64,000 nt of DNA from assembly GCF_029948125.1 (NCBI RefSeq), contig NZ_JASAMB010000030.1:20629-84628 (forward strand), given 5' to 3'. This stretch comes from Catellatospora sp. KI3 (GTDB lineage Bacteria > Actinomycetota > Actinomycetes > Mycobacteriales > Micromonosporaceae). Positions 1 to 6,840 of the stretch are shown here, piece after piece (positions within the stretch are counted from its first letter, which is position 1; the number at the start of each line of letters is the position of its first letter). The notes beneath the pieces were generated by a model. The model ran no database searches and had not been told where the DNA came from. It worked only from the letters and a program-made list of their open reading frames with translations. Made by a program: the position numbers and the translations under genes.

Positions 1-1
1 G

Positions 2-658
2 TTGCTTGAGCTCGACTTCACCTGCCTGGACGTGCAGGCGCAGCGCTGGGCGGCCGCCCCGACGCTGCGCATCCGGCTGGGCGTGACCGGCCCGCCGGAC
101 GTACGCGTGCACGCCGGGGTGCTGACCTGCCAGCTGCGCATCGACCCGCGCGCCCGCGACTACACCGACGCCGAGGCGCAGAAGCTGGCGTGCGTGTTCG
201 GCGAGCCGTCGCGCTGGGCGGCGAGCATGCAGCAGCTGCAGTTCGCCACGGTCACCGCGATGCTGCCGGGCTTCACCGACCGCACCGAGATGGAGCTGCT
301 GGTGCCCTGCTCGTACGACCTGGAGGTCGGGCTGGGCAAGTTCTTCCACGCCCTGTCCGGCGGGGATGTGCCGCTGACGCTGCTGTTCAGCGGCACGGTG
401 TTCGTGGCGACCGAGGCGGGCGTGCAGGTGGCGCGGGTGCCGTGGGACCGGGAGGCGGGCTACCGGATGCCCGCCGCGATCTGGCGCGACCTGATGGACC
501 TCTACTTCCCGGACTCGGCCTGGATCCGGCTGCGCCGCGACACCACCGACGCGCTGCTGCGCTACCAGGCCCGGCACGCGGTGCCCAGCGCCGACGTGGC
601 ACTGGCCGGGCTGCTGGCGGCCCAGCAGGAGGAGGCGGCGTGTCCGGCTCCGCGCTGA
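2..658 (+). CDS. DUF6084 family hydrogenase-cluster protein (5' end at window edge)
   Basis: About 218 residues are visible. The reading frame is open to the window edge, so the true start may lie upstream; the first in-window candidate is TTG at 2. The sequence resembles the DUF6084 proteins found in actinobacterial uptake [NiFe]-hydrogenase clusters (family assignment from recall). Their biochemical role is unknown. No signal peptide or membrane segment is seen. The 3' end overlaps the next gene by 19 bases, and seven more hydrogenase-linked genes follow in the same direction, so it is the first visible member of a polycistronic unit. Confidence 0.75.
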   Translation: MLELDFTCLDVQAQRWAAAPTLRIRLGVTGPPDVRVHAGVLTCQLRIDPRARDYTDAEAQKLACVFGEPSRWAASMQQLQFATVTAMLPGFTDRTEMELLVPCSYDLEVGLGKFFHALSGGDVPLTLLFSGTVFVATEAGVQVARVPWDREAGYRMPAAIWRDLMDLYFPDSAWIRLRRDTTDALLRYQARHAVPSADVALAGLLAAQQEEAACPAPR

Positions 659-2067
659 GCGACCCGTTCGAGCAGGCCCGCGCCGTCGCCGACGCGGTGC
701 TGTACGAGGGCTACCTGCTCTACCCGTACCGCGCCGACGCGGCCAAGAACCAGCTGCGCTGGCAGTTCGGCGTGCTGGTGCCCCCGTCGTACGCCTCCGA
801 CGCCCACGGCGAGTACGCCACCTGCCAGACCCAGCTGCTGGCCGAGCCCGGCCCCGACGCGGTGCTGCGCTGGCGCCTGCGCTTCCTGCACGCGGTCACC
901 CGCACCGTCGAGGCGGCCACGCCCGACGGCTGGTCGCCCCGCGACTCCGCCGAGCACGACGGCGTGCTGCACCTGACCTTCGACGAGACGGTCGAGCAGA
1001 CCGTCGACGTCGAGGCCGCGCTGTGGCCGCTCGCCGACGCCCCCGACGACCTCACCCCGTTCGCCGTCCCCGGCGGCGAACAGATCGAGCAGCTCAGCCC
1101 CGAGCTGCGGCTGCGCCGGGTACGCCGTCCGCTGCAGGGGGCGCTGCGCCTGCGCGTGGAGCGGCTGCCCGGCCCCCACCGCCAGACCCTCCGCCTCACC
1201 TGCACCGTCGAAAACCGCACCGACGAAAGGAAGGGACCCTTCTTATCGCTATCCGATGTAGAAGGGTCCCTTCCTAACGCGGCCGCCGCGCAGGCGGGGG
1301 CTGGGGGCGGGCGCTCCGGCCGGCCGGAGGCCCTGCGGTCGTCGCTGATCGCCGCGCACAGCGTGTTCGCGTTGAGCGCGGGCGGGTTCGTGTCGGCGCT
1401 CGACCCGCCGGAGTGGGCGAAGGCGGCGGTGGGCGCGTGCCGCAACGTGCGGACCTGGCCGGTGCTGCTGGGCGAGCCGGGGCGTACCGACGCGGTCCTG
1501 TCCGCCCCGGTCATCCTGTACGACCACCCGGTGGTCGCGCCGGAGAGCCCCGGCGACTCGTTCGATTCGCTGGAGATCGACGAGCTGCTGGTGCTGCGTA
1601 CGCTGACGCTCACCGACGCGGAGAAGCGGCAGGTCCGGGCCACCGACGCGCGCGCGGACGCGCTGCTGGGCCGGGCCGAGGCGCTGCCGCCGGAGCTGTT
1701 CGAGCGCCTGCACGGCGCGATCCGGCAGCTGCGCCCGGCTGCCGTCGCCGTCGACCCTTTCACGACGACGGCACCCTGGTGGGACCCGGGCGCGGACGCG
1801 GGCGTGGATCCCGCCGCCGACACCGTGGTGATCGACGGGGTGGAGATCGGCGCGGGACGCAAGGTGCGGCTGCGGCCGGGCGGGCGGCGCAGCGACGCGC
1901 AGGACATGTTCCTGGTCGACCGGGTCGCCACCGTGCACGCCGTACTGCTCGATGTGGACGGCTCGACGCACCTGGCCGTGACGCTCGACGACGATCCCGC
2001 CGCCGACCTGCAGGTCGCGCAGGGCCGGTTCCGCTACTTCGCGCCGCAGGAGGTGGTGCCGGCATGA
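640..2067 (+). CDS. hydrogenase-cluster conserved protein, about 475 aa, with repeat-derived insert
   Basis: GTG start at 640, overlapping the upstream gene; the stop overlaps the next ATG (ATGA at 2064-2067). The protein is soluble, with no signal peptide, no Cys-rich motif and no recognised catalytic motif. Its position between DUF6084 and the maturation protease suggests an accessory role in making or using the hydrogenase (inference). The odd feature is at residues about 196-213 (RKGPFLSLSDVEGSLPN): this is the translation of a family A palindromic repeat otherwise found between genes in this window. It is followed by an Ala/Gly-rich run. The insertion keeps the frame open. Function of the protein itself is not recognised. 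Confidence 0.75.
   Translation: MSGSALSDPFEQARAVADAVLYEGYLLYPYRADAAKNQLRWQFGVLVPPSYASDAHGEYATCQTQLLAEPGPDAVLRWRLRFLHAVTRTVEAATPDGWSPRDSAEHDGVLHLTFDETVEQTVDVEAALWPLADAPDDLTPFAVPGGEQIEQLSPELRLRRVRRPLQGALRLRVERLPGPHRQTLRLTCTVENRTDERKGPFLSLSDVEGSLPNAAAAQAGAGGGRSGRPEALRSSLIAAHSVFALSAGGFVSALDPPEWAKAAVGACRNVRTWPVLLGEPGRTDAVLSAPVILYDHPVVAPESPGDSFDSLEIDELLVLRTLTLTDAEKRQVRATDARADALLGRAEALPPELFERLHGAIRQLRPAAVAVDPFTTTAPWWDPGADAGVDPAADTVVIDGVEIGAGRKVRLRPGGRRSDAQDMFLVDRVATVHAVLLDVDGSTHLAVTLDDDPAADLQVAQGRFRYFAPQEVVPA
1226..1277 (+). repeat. family A palindromic repeat, copy 1, inside a CDS
   Basis: Two arms (AAGGAAGGGACCCTTCTT and GAAGGGTCCCTTCCT) flank a short loop carrying TTATCGC. The arms pair with each other to form a long hairpin, and each arm core (AAGGGACCCTT) is also self-complementary. 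Other copies are at 22700-22750, 28844-28892, 58232-58283 and 62812-62862, all between genes. This copy uses ACCCT/AGGGT where the others have GCCCT/AGGGC, with the change compensated in both arms so that pairing is kept. It is the only copy lying inside a gene. Confidence 0.9.
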
Positions 2068-2594
2068 CGGTGCTGGTCGCGGGCCTGGGCAACATCTTCC
2101 TCGGCGACGACGGGTTCGGCGTGGAGGTCGCGGCGCGCCTGGCGGCGCAGCCGCATCCGGAGTGGGTACGGGTGGCCGACTACGGCATCCGCGGCGTCCA
2201 TCTCGCGTACGACCTGATGGAGGGCTACGACGCCACCGTGCTCATCGACACCGACCAGCGCGGCGACGTCCCCGGCACGGTACGCCTGGTGGAGATCACC
2301 GCCGAGCACCGCGCCGCCGACCGGGCGGCCGGGGACGGGGTGCTGGTCGACCCGCACGGCATGCAGCCCAACCGGGTGCTGCACCTGCTCGACAGCTGCG
2401 GCGGCAGCCCCGGCCGGGTGCTGCTGGTCGGCTGCGAGCCGCTGGTGCTGGAGGAGGGCATCGGGCTGAGCCGCCCGGTGCTCGCGGCCGTCGACGTCGC
2501 GGTGGTGCTGGTGCGCCAGCTGTGGGACGCCGGACCGCAGGCCCTGCTGGAGCAGAGCGTTTCGTCAGGTCCATCAAGGAGAGGGGCACCGTGA
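2064..2594 (+). CDS. [NiFe]-hydrogenase maturation protease (HyaD/HupD family)
   Basis: 176 aa. The N-terminus VLVAGLGNIFLGDDGFG is the family signature (GxGNxxxxDDGxG), with the metal/nickel-sensing acidic residue in it; D74-T-D holds the second conserved acidic site. These endopeptidases clip the C-terminus of the hydrogenase large subunit after nickel insertion by HypA/HypB. The ATG overlaps the upstream stop, and its own stop overlaps the next ATG (TGATG), so translation is coupled on both sides. The last 20 residues are low complexity. Cytoplasmic. Confidence 0.92.
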   Translation: MTVLVAGLGNIFLGDDGFGVEVAARLAAQPHPEWVRVADYGIRGVHLAYDLMEGYDATVLIDTDQRGDVPGTVRLVEITAEHRAADRAAGDGVLVDPHGMQPNRVLHLLDSCGGSPGRVLLVGCEPLVLEEGIGLSRPVLAAVDVAVVLVRQLWDAGPQALLEQSVSSGPSRRGAP

Positions 2595-2701
2595 TGCTGT
2601 GGAAGAAGGTCGTGGCCGGGCTCGTGCTGGCCGGTGCGGCGGCGCTGGTGATCCAGTCGCTGCCCGACATGAAGCGGTACCTCAAGATGCGCAGTATGTG
2701 A
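2594..2701 (+). CDS. DUF6893 small membrane protein, 35 aa
   Basis: MLWKKVVAGLVLAGAAALVI gives a short basic N-terminus and one transmembrane helix, followed by a charged tail (DMKRYLKMRSM). This matches the small DUF6893 proteins that accompany actinobacterial hydrogenase genes (from recall). The ATG overlaps the stop of the protease gene (TGATG), and the stop is followed after 9 bases by hypA. GGAGAGGGG lies just upstream. Role unknown; it could be a membrane tether or accessory peptide of the hydrogenase (inference). Confidence 0.75.
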   Translation: MLWKKVVAGLVLAGAAALVIQSLPDMKRYLKMRSM

Positions 2702-2710
2702 GGCGGACGG

Positions 2711-3058
2711 ATGCATGAGATCGGGCTCTGCGAGAGCATTCTCGCGGTGGTGCGGCAGCGGGCGGAGGGCCGGGCGGTGGACCGGCTGAAGGTGCGGATC
2801 GGGGTGCGCCACGGCGTGGCCGAACCGGCGCTGCGCGACGGGTTCGCGCTGGTGGCGACCGGGACGACGGCCGACGGGGCGGAGATCGAGCTGGTCACCG
2901 TCCCGGCGCTGGTGGTGTGCCGCAGCTGCGGCGGCGACGGGGAGACGCTGCTGCTGCCCGCGATCTGCGGCGACTGCGGCAGCGCGCAGGTCACCGTGTA
3001 CGGCGGCGACGACCTCATCCTCGAGGAGCTGCACCTCATCGACCGGGCGGTGCGCTGA
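2711..3058 (+). CDS. hypA: hydrogenase nickel incorporation protein HypA
   Basis: 115 aa, normal for HypA. It begins MHEIGLCESI, with the N-terminal amine and His2 region that binds nickel. The C-terminal half holds the structural zinc site as two CxxC motifs, CRSC and CGDC, at residues about 74-77 and 90-93. HypA delivers Ni2+ to the large-subunit precursor together with HypB. hypB is not in this window and is probably upstream. The gene is 9 bases after the DUF6893 gene and 2 bases before hypC. Confidence 0.95.
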   Translation: MHEIGLCESILAVVRQRAEGRAVDRLKVRIGVRHGVAEPALRDGFALVATGTTADGAEIELVTVPALVVCRSCGGDGETLLLPAICGDCGSAQVTVYGGDDLILEELHLIDRAVR

Positions 3059-3060
3059 GC

Positions 3061-3333
3061 ATGTGCCTCGGTATCCCCGGTGAGGTCGTCGAACTCCACG
3101 CCGACCGCCCCGACCTGGCCCAGGTCGACGTCTCCGGCGTACGCCGGGCCATCAACATCGGGCTGCTGGAGCCCGGCGAGGTGGGCGTCGGCGACTGGGT
3201 GCTGATCCACGTCGGCTTCGCCCTCTCCAAGATCGACGAGGCGGAGGCGAAGGCGGCGATGGAGTTCCTGGAGAGCATCGGCCAGGCGTACGCCGACGAG
3301 CTCGCCGCCCTGCAGTCGTCCACCATCGAGTAG
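3061..3333 (+). CDS. hypC: hydrogenase assembly chaperone HypC
   Basis: 90 aa. MCLGIPGEVVEL is the HypC signature; Cys2 carries the Fe(CN)2CO intermediate while HypC shuttles between HypD and the large subunit. The C-terminal half is a short charged helix, as in the family. It starts 2 bases after the hypA stop and is followed after 11 bases by hypD, which has GGGGAG upstream. HypC and HypD form the complex on which the iron ligands are assembled. Confidence 0.95.
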   Translation: MCLGIPGEVVELHADRPDLAQVDVSGVRRAINIGLLEPGEVGVGDWVLIHVGFALSKIDEAEAKAAMEFLESIGQAYADELAALQSSTIE

Positions 3334-3344
3334 GGGAGCCGACG

Positions 3345-4472
3345 ATGCGATTCGTGGACGAGTTCCGCAACGCTGAGCAGGCCAGGGCACTGGCGGCCCG
3401 GATCGCGGCCCGGTGCGAGCCGGGGCGGCACTACAAGTTCATGGAGGTGTGCGGCGGGCACACGCACACCATCTACCAGCACGGGCTGGAGGACTACCTG
3501 CCCGAGTCGGTCGAGCTGGTGCACGGGCCGGGCTGCCCCGTCTGCGTGATCCCGATGGGCCGCGTCGACGACGCCATCGCCATCGCCAGGCGGCCCGAGG
3601 TGATCCTCACCTCGTTCGGGGACATGATGCGGGTGCCCGGCGGCGACGGGTCGTTCCTGGACGCGAAGGCGGCCGGGGCCGACATCCGCATGGTCTACTC
3701 GCCGCTGGACGCGCTGAAGCTGGCCCGCGCCCACCCCGACCGCGAGGTCGTGTTCATGGCGATCGGGTTCGAGACCACCGCGCCGAGCACCGCCGTCACG
3801 GTGCGCCGGGCCGCCGCCGAAGGGCTGGCCAACTTCTCGGTCTTCTGCAACCACGTGACGATCATTCCGGCGATCAAGGCCATCCTGGACTCGCCCGACC
3901 AGCGCCTGGACGGCTTCCTCGGCCCCGGGCACGTCTCGACCGTGATCGGCTGCGAGCCGTACCGCTTCATCGCCGAGCGGTACGGCAAGCCGCTGGTCGT
4001 GGCCGGGTTCGAGCCGCTGGACATCCTGCACTCGATCGACATGCTGCTGGCCCAGCTGGAGCAGGGCCGCTGCGAGATCGAGAACCAGTACAGCCGGGTC
4101 GTGCCCTGGGACGGCAACCTGACCGCCCTCAAGACCCTGGCCGACGTGCTGGAACTGCGCCCGTTCTTCGAGTGGCGAGGCCTGGGCTTCATCGCCCACT
4201 CCGCGCTCAAGCTGACCGAGCGCTATGCCGCCTTCGACGCCGAGCGGCGCTTCGCCGTGCCGGGCGTGCGCGTGGCCGACCCGAAGTCGTGCCAGTGCGG
4301 CGAAGTGCTCAAGGGCGTGCTCAAGCCGTACGAGTGCAAGGTCTTCGGCACCGCCTGCACGCCCGAGACGCCGATCGGCACCTGCATGGTCTCGCCCGAG
4401 GGCGCCTGCGCGGCGTACTACAACTTCGGCCGGTTCCACCGGCAGCGCCTGCTGGAGGTGACCGCCCGATGA
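3345..4472 (+). CDS. hypD: hydrogenase formation protein HypD
   Basis: 375 aa. Diagnostic motifs are visible: CGGHTH near residue 37, GPGCPVC near 64-70, and a C-terminal Cys-rich stretch (SCQCGEVLKG, then C-x6-C) that builds the 4Fe-4S cluster. HypD receives cyanide from HypE and, with HypC, assembles the Fe(CN)2CO unit of the active site. Its stop overlaps the hypE start (ATGA at 4469-4472), so the two are translationally coupled. Confidence 0.95.
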   Translation: MRFVDEFRNAEQARALAARIAARCEPGRHYKFMEVCGGHTHTIYQHGLEDYLPESVELVHGPGCPVCVIPMGRVDDAIAIARRPEVILTSFGDMMRVPGGDGSFLDAKAAGADIRMVYSPLDALKLARAHPDREVVFMAIGFETTAPSTAVTVRRAAAEGLANFSVFCNHVTIIPAIKAILDSPDQRLDGFLGPGHVSTVIGCEPYRFIAERYGKPLVVAGFEPLDILHSIDMLLAQLEQGRCEIENQYSRVVPWDGNLTALKTLADVLELRPFFEWRGLGFIAHSALKLTERYAAFDAERRFAVPGVRVADPKSCQCGEVLKGVLKPYECKVFGTACTPETPIGTCMVSPEGACAAYYNFGRFHRQRLLEVTAR

Positions 4473-5545
4473 CCGCCGAGCTGACCGAGGTCCTCGACCG
4501 CATCGACCGGACCCGCCGCGCCCGTCCCCGGGTCCGCGAGCAGCGGCTCACCATGGCCCACGGCGCGGGCGGCAAGGCCACGCAGACGCTGGTCGAGGCG
4601 GTGTTCCTGGAGGCGTTCGACAACCCGGAGCTGAACGCGCTCGACGACGCGGCGGCGCTGACCGCCGGTGGCGCCCGGCTGGCGTTCACCACCGACTCGT
4701 ACGTGGTCAAGCCGCTGTTCTTCCCCGGCGGCGACATCGGCGACCTCGCCGTCAACGGCACCGTCAACGATCTGGCCGTGGCCGGTGCCCGCCCGCGCTT
4801 CCTGTCGGCCGGGTTCATCCTCGAAGAGGGCCTGCCGGTCGCCGACCTGACCCGGATCGTGGCCTCCATGGGGGCCGCCGCCCGCGCCGCCGGGGTCAGC
4901 ATCGTCGCCGGGGACACCAAGGTCGTCCCGCGCGGCCTGGCCGACGGCTGCTACATCACCACGGCCGGGGTGGGCGTACGGGAGCACCCCCGCGACTTCG
5001 GCGTGCACCTGGCCCGCCCCGGCGACCTGGTCCTGGTCTCCGGCCCGATCGGCGACCACGGCATGACGGTGCTGGTCGCCCGGGGCGACCTGGACCTGGA
5101 GGCCGACCTGCGCTCGGACACCGCCGCGCTGACCGGGCTGGTCGACGACCTGCTCGCGGCCGCGGGCGAGGGCGTACGCGGGATGCGCGACGCGACCCGG
5201 GGCGGGGTGGCGACCATCCTCAACGAGATCGCCCGCGCGGCCGGGGTGACCGTGGTGGTCGACGAGTCGGCCGTGCCGGTGCGCGCGGGCGTACGCGGCG
5301 CCGCCGAACTGCTCGGCATCGACCCGCTGTACGTCGCCTGCGAGGGCCGCCTGGTCGCGGTCGTGGCCCCCGAGCACGCCGCCGCCGCCCTGGCCGCCCT
5401 GCACGCGCACCCGCTCGGCGACCAGGCCGCCGTCATCGGCCGCATCGACCCCGACCCGGCCGAACTGGTCCTGCTGCGCACCCGCTTCGGCGGCACCCGC
5501 ATCGTCGACCTGCTGGTAGGCGACCCCCTGCCCCGCATCTGCTGA
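4469..5545 (+). CDS. hypE: hydrogenase expression/formation protein HypE
   Basis: 358 aa. It is an AIR synthase-like ATP-binding fold: the N-terminal block LTMAHGAGGKATQTL and DATRGGVATILNEIA are typical. The extreme C-terminus ends PRIC; the terminal Cys takes the carbamoyl group from HypF and is dehydrated to thiocyanate, the source of the CN ligands. The short leader before the conserved core (about 25 residues) is slightly longer than usual. Last gene of the plus-strand hydrogenase unit; a convergent gene ends 9 bases downstream. Confidence 0.95.
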   Translation: MTAELTEVLDRIDRTRRARPRVREQRLTMAHGAGGKATQTLVEAVFLEAFDNPELNALDDAAALTAGGARLAFTTDSYVVKPLFFPGGDIGDLAVNGTVNDLAVAGARPRFLSAGFILEEGLPVADLTRIVASMGAAARAAGVSIVAGDTKVVPRGLADGCYITTAGVGVREHPRDFGVHLARPGDLVLVSGPIGDHGMTVLVARGDLDLEADLRSDTAALTGLVDDLLAAAGEGVRGMRDATRGGVATILNEIARAAGVTVVVDESAVPVRAGVRGAAELLGIDPLYVACEGRLVAVVAPEHAAAALAALHAHPLGDQAAVIGRIDPDPAELVLLRTRFGGTRIVDLLVGDPLPRIC

Positions 5546-5554
5546 AGCGCCTGC

Positions 5555-5941
5555 TCAGGCCCGCTCGGCGGCGTCGGGGTCGTACGAGCGCAGCAGGGCG
5601 AGCAGTTCGAGGCTGGGCGGCGCGGCGCTGTCGAGCGTGAACCAGCCGGAACCGAGGTGGCCCCGGTACTGGCCATTGCTGCAGCGGAAGCAGATGGCCA
5701 CCTCGGTCGAGCCGCCGTCGGCGGTCCACAGCCGCATGCCGTAGACGGGCACGAAGCAGCGGGCCGGATCATCCTCGGGCAGGGCGGCGAGCAGCAGCGC
5801 GGCGGCGGTGGCTGCGGGTGGGTCCAGGGTGGCCAGTTCCTGGTGCACCTGCCAGTCCGTCACGCTGTCCCAACCCGGGCTTACCCGCAGGACGTCCACG
5901 GCGGTGACGGCAGCGGGGTCGAAGAAGTCGATCACCGGCAC
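5555..5941 (-). CDS. hypothetical protein, 128 aa
   Basis: Start MPVIDFFDPAAV at 5941, 26 bases after the stop of the methyltransferase gene on the same strand, so the two are probably cotranscribed. The sequence is soluble and acidic with a central beta-rich part (VPVYGMRLWTADGGSTEVAI, then CFRCSNGQYRGHLG). That composition suggests a single small alpha/beta domain. I do not recognise the family. No signal peptide or known catalytic motif. It converges on hypE. Confidence 0.6.
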   Translation of the reverse strand: MPVIDFFDPAAVTAVDVLRVSPGWDSVTDWQVHQELATLDPPAATAAALLLAALPEDDPARCFVPVYGMRLWTADGGSTEVAICFRCSNGQYRGHLGSGWFTLDSAAPPSLELLALLRSYDPDAAERA

Positions 5942-5967
5942 AGCGTGCCACAGCCGCCGCCGGACGG

Positions 5968-6693
5968 TCAGCCTGGACGTGCGGCGAGGAAGACGTACTC
6001 ACGGCCGGGGCGGTCGGGGGCGTCGCGGACGTCCAGCAGTTCGAAGCCGCAGGCGGCCAGGGAGTGCTCCACCTCGGCACGGTCGCGGAAACGCAGCGTC
6101 GAGTCGGAGCCGACCACCGCCCCGTCCGGGAACGTGTACGTGAAGCGGAACGACACGTACGGCAGGGCCACCCCGGTGAGCTCGAAGCGCTGCTCGACGG
6201 CGCCGATTCCGGGCACGTCGCGCACGGTCACGGGCGGTTCGGCGGCCCACTCCTCCCAGGCGCGGTAGGCGGGCTGGCGGGTCTCGAACGCGAGGCGGCC
6301 GCCGGGGCGCAGCGCGTTGTGCAGGCCGCGCAGGGCGGTGTGCCAGTCGTCGTCGGTGCGGAACACCTGGGCCGCGTTGCCGGTCATCAGGGCGAGGTCG
6401 GCGGCCGTGTCGGGCAGTGAGGTCGCGTCGCCGTGGTGCCAGTCGACCTGCTCGGCGCCGGGTTTGGCGCGGGCGATGGCCAGGGACGCGGCGGCGGGGT
6501 CGACAGCGGTGACCCGGATGCCGCGCCCGGCGAGCAGGACCGCCAGCGAGCCGGTGCCGCAGCCGAGGTCGAGCACGTGCCGGGCGCCGACCCCCTCGAC
6601 CAGGCGCAGGTACGCGTCGAGGTCGGCGCGGTCGCCGTCGAAGGCGTCGTACACGGCGGCCAGGCGGGGGTGGGCGAAGAGGGCGTCGGGCAC
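5968..6693 (-). CDS. class I SAM-dependent methyltransferase
   Basis: 241 aa from GTG 6693 (GTG 6702 is equally possible; neither has a clear Shine-Dalgarno). Motif I is VLDLGCGTGSLAVLLAGRG at about residues 40-58. The acidic end of strand 2 is AVDPA, motif II is near DVGDAT-like WHHGDATSLPD, and motif IV is DLALMTGNAAQVF. The C-terminal half is a beta sheet with TFRDRAEVEHSL-type helices as in ubiE-like small-molecule methyltransferases. The substrate cannot be inferred. It is followed by an unknown small gene and divergent to the GH76 gene. Confidence 0.85.
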   Translation of the reverse strand: MPDALFAHPRLAAVYDAFDGDRADLDAYLRLVEGVGARHVLDLGCGTGSLAVLLAGRGIRVTAVDPAAASLAIARAKPGAEQVDWHHGDATSLPDTAADLALMTGNAAQVFRTDDDWHTALRGLHNALRPGGRLAFETRQPAYRAWEEWAAEPPVTVRDVPGIGAVEQRFELTGVALPYVSFRFTYTFPDGAVVGSDSTLRFRDRAEVEHSLAACGFELLDVRDAPDRPGREYVFLAARPG

Positions 6694-6745
6694 GGCGACC
6701 ACGGTAGCCGGGTTGGCACGGCCACGCCGTGGACAGCCAACGGTT

Positions 6746-6807
6746 AAGTTTGTTAACTTCGATCCCCAAACATCGACAGATACCAAAGTGAATGTTGTCG
6801 GTATCTG
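6746..6807. promoter_or_regulatory. promoter/operator region of the GH76 gene
   Basis: Two inverted repeats lie in an A/T-rich pocket ahead of the GH76 start. AAGTT-TGTT-AACTT is at 6746-6759. CAGATACC (6777-6784) and GGTATCTG (6800-6807) form a perfect 8-bp repeat with a 15-base spacer. The position 34 bases before the ATG fits a transcriptional operator or a 5' UTR hairpin. No matching regulator gene is nearby, so the controlling protein is unknown. Confidence 0.45.
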
Positions 6808-6840
6808 CTGGAATGCCGTGGCCGAGGCGAGGTGGATCCG

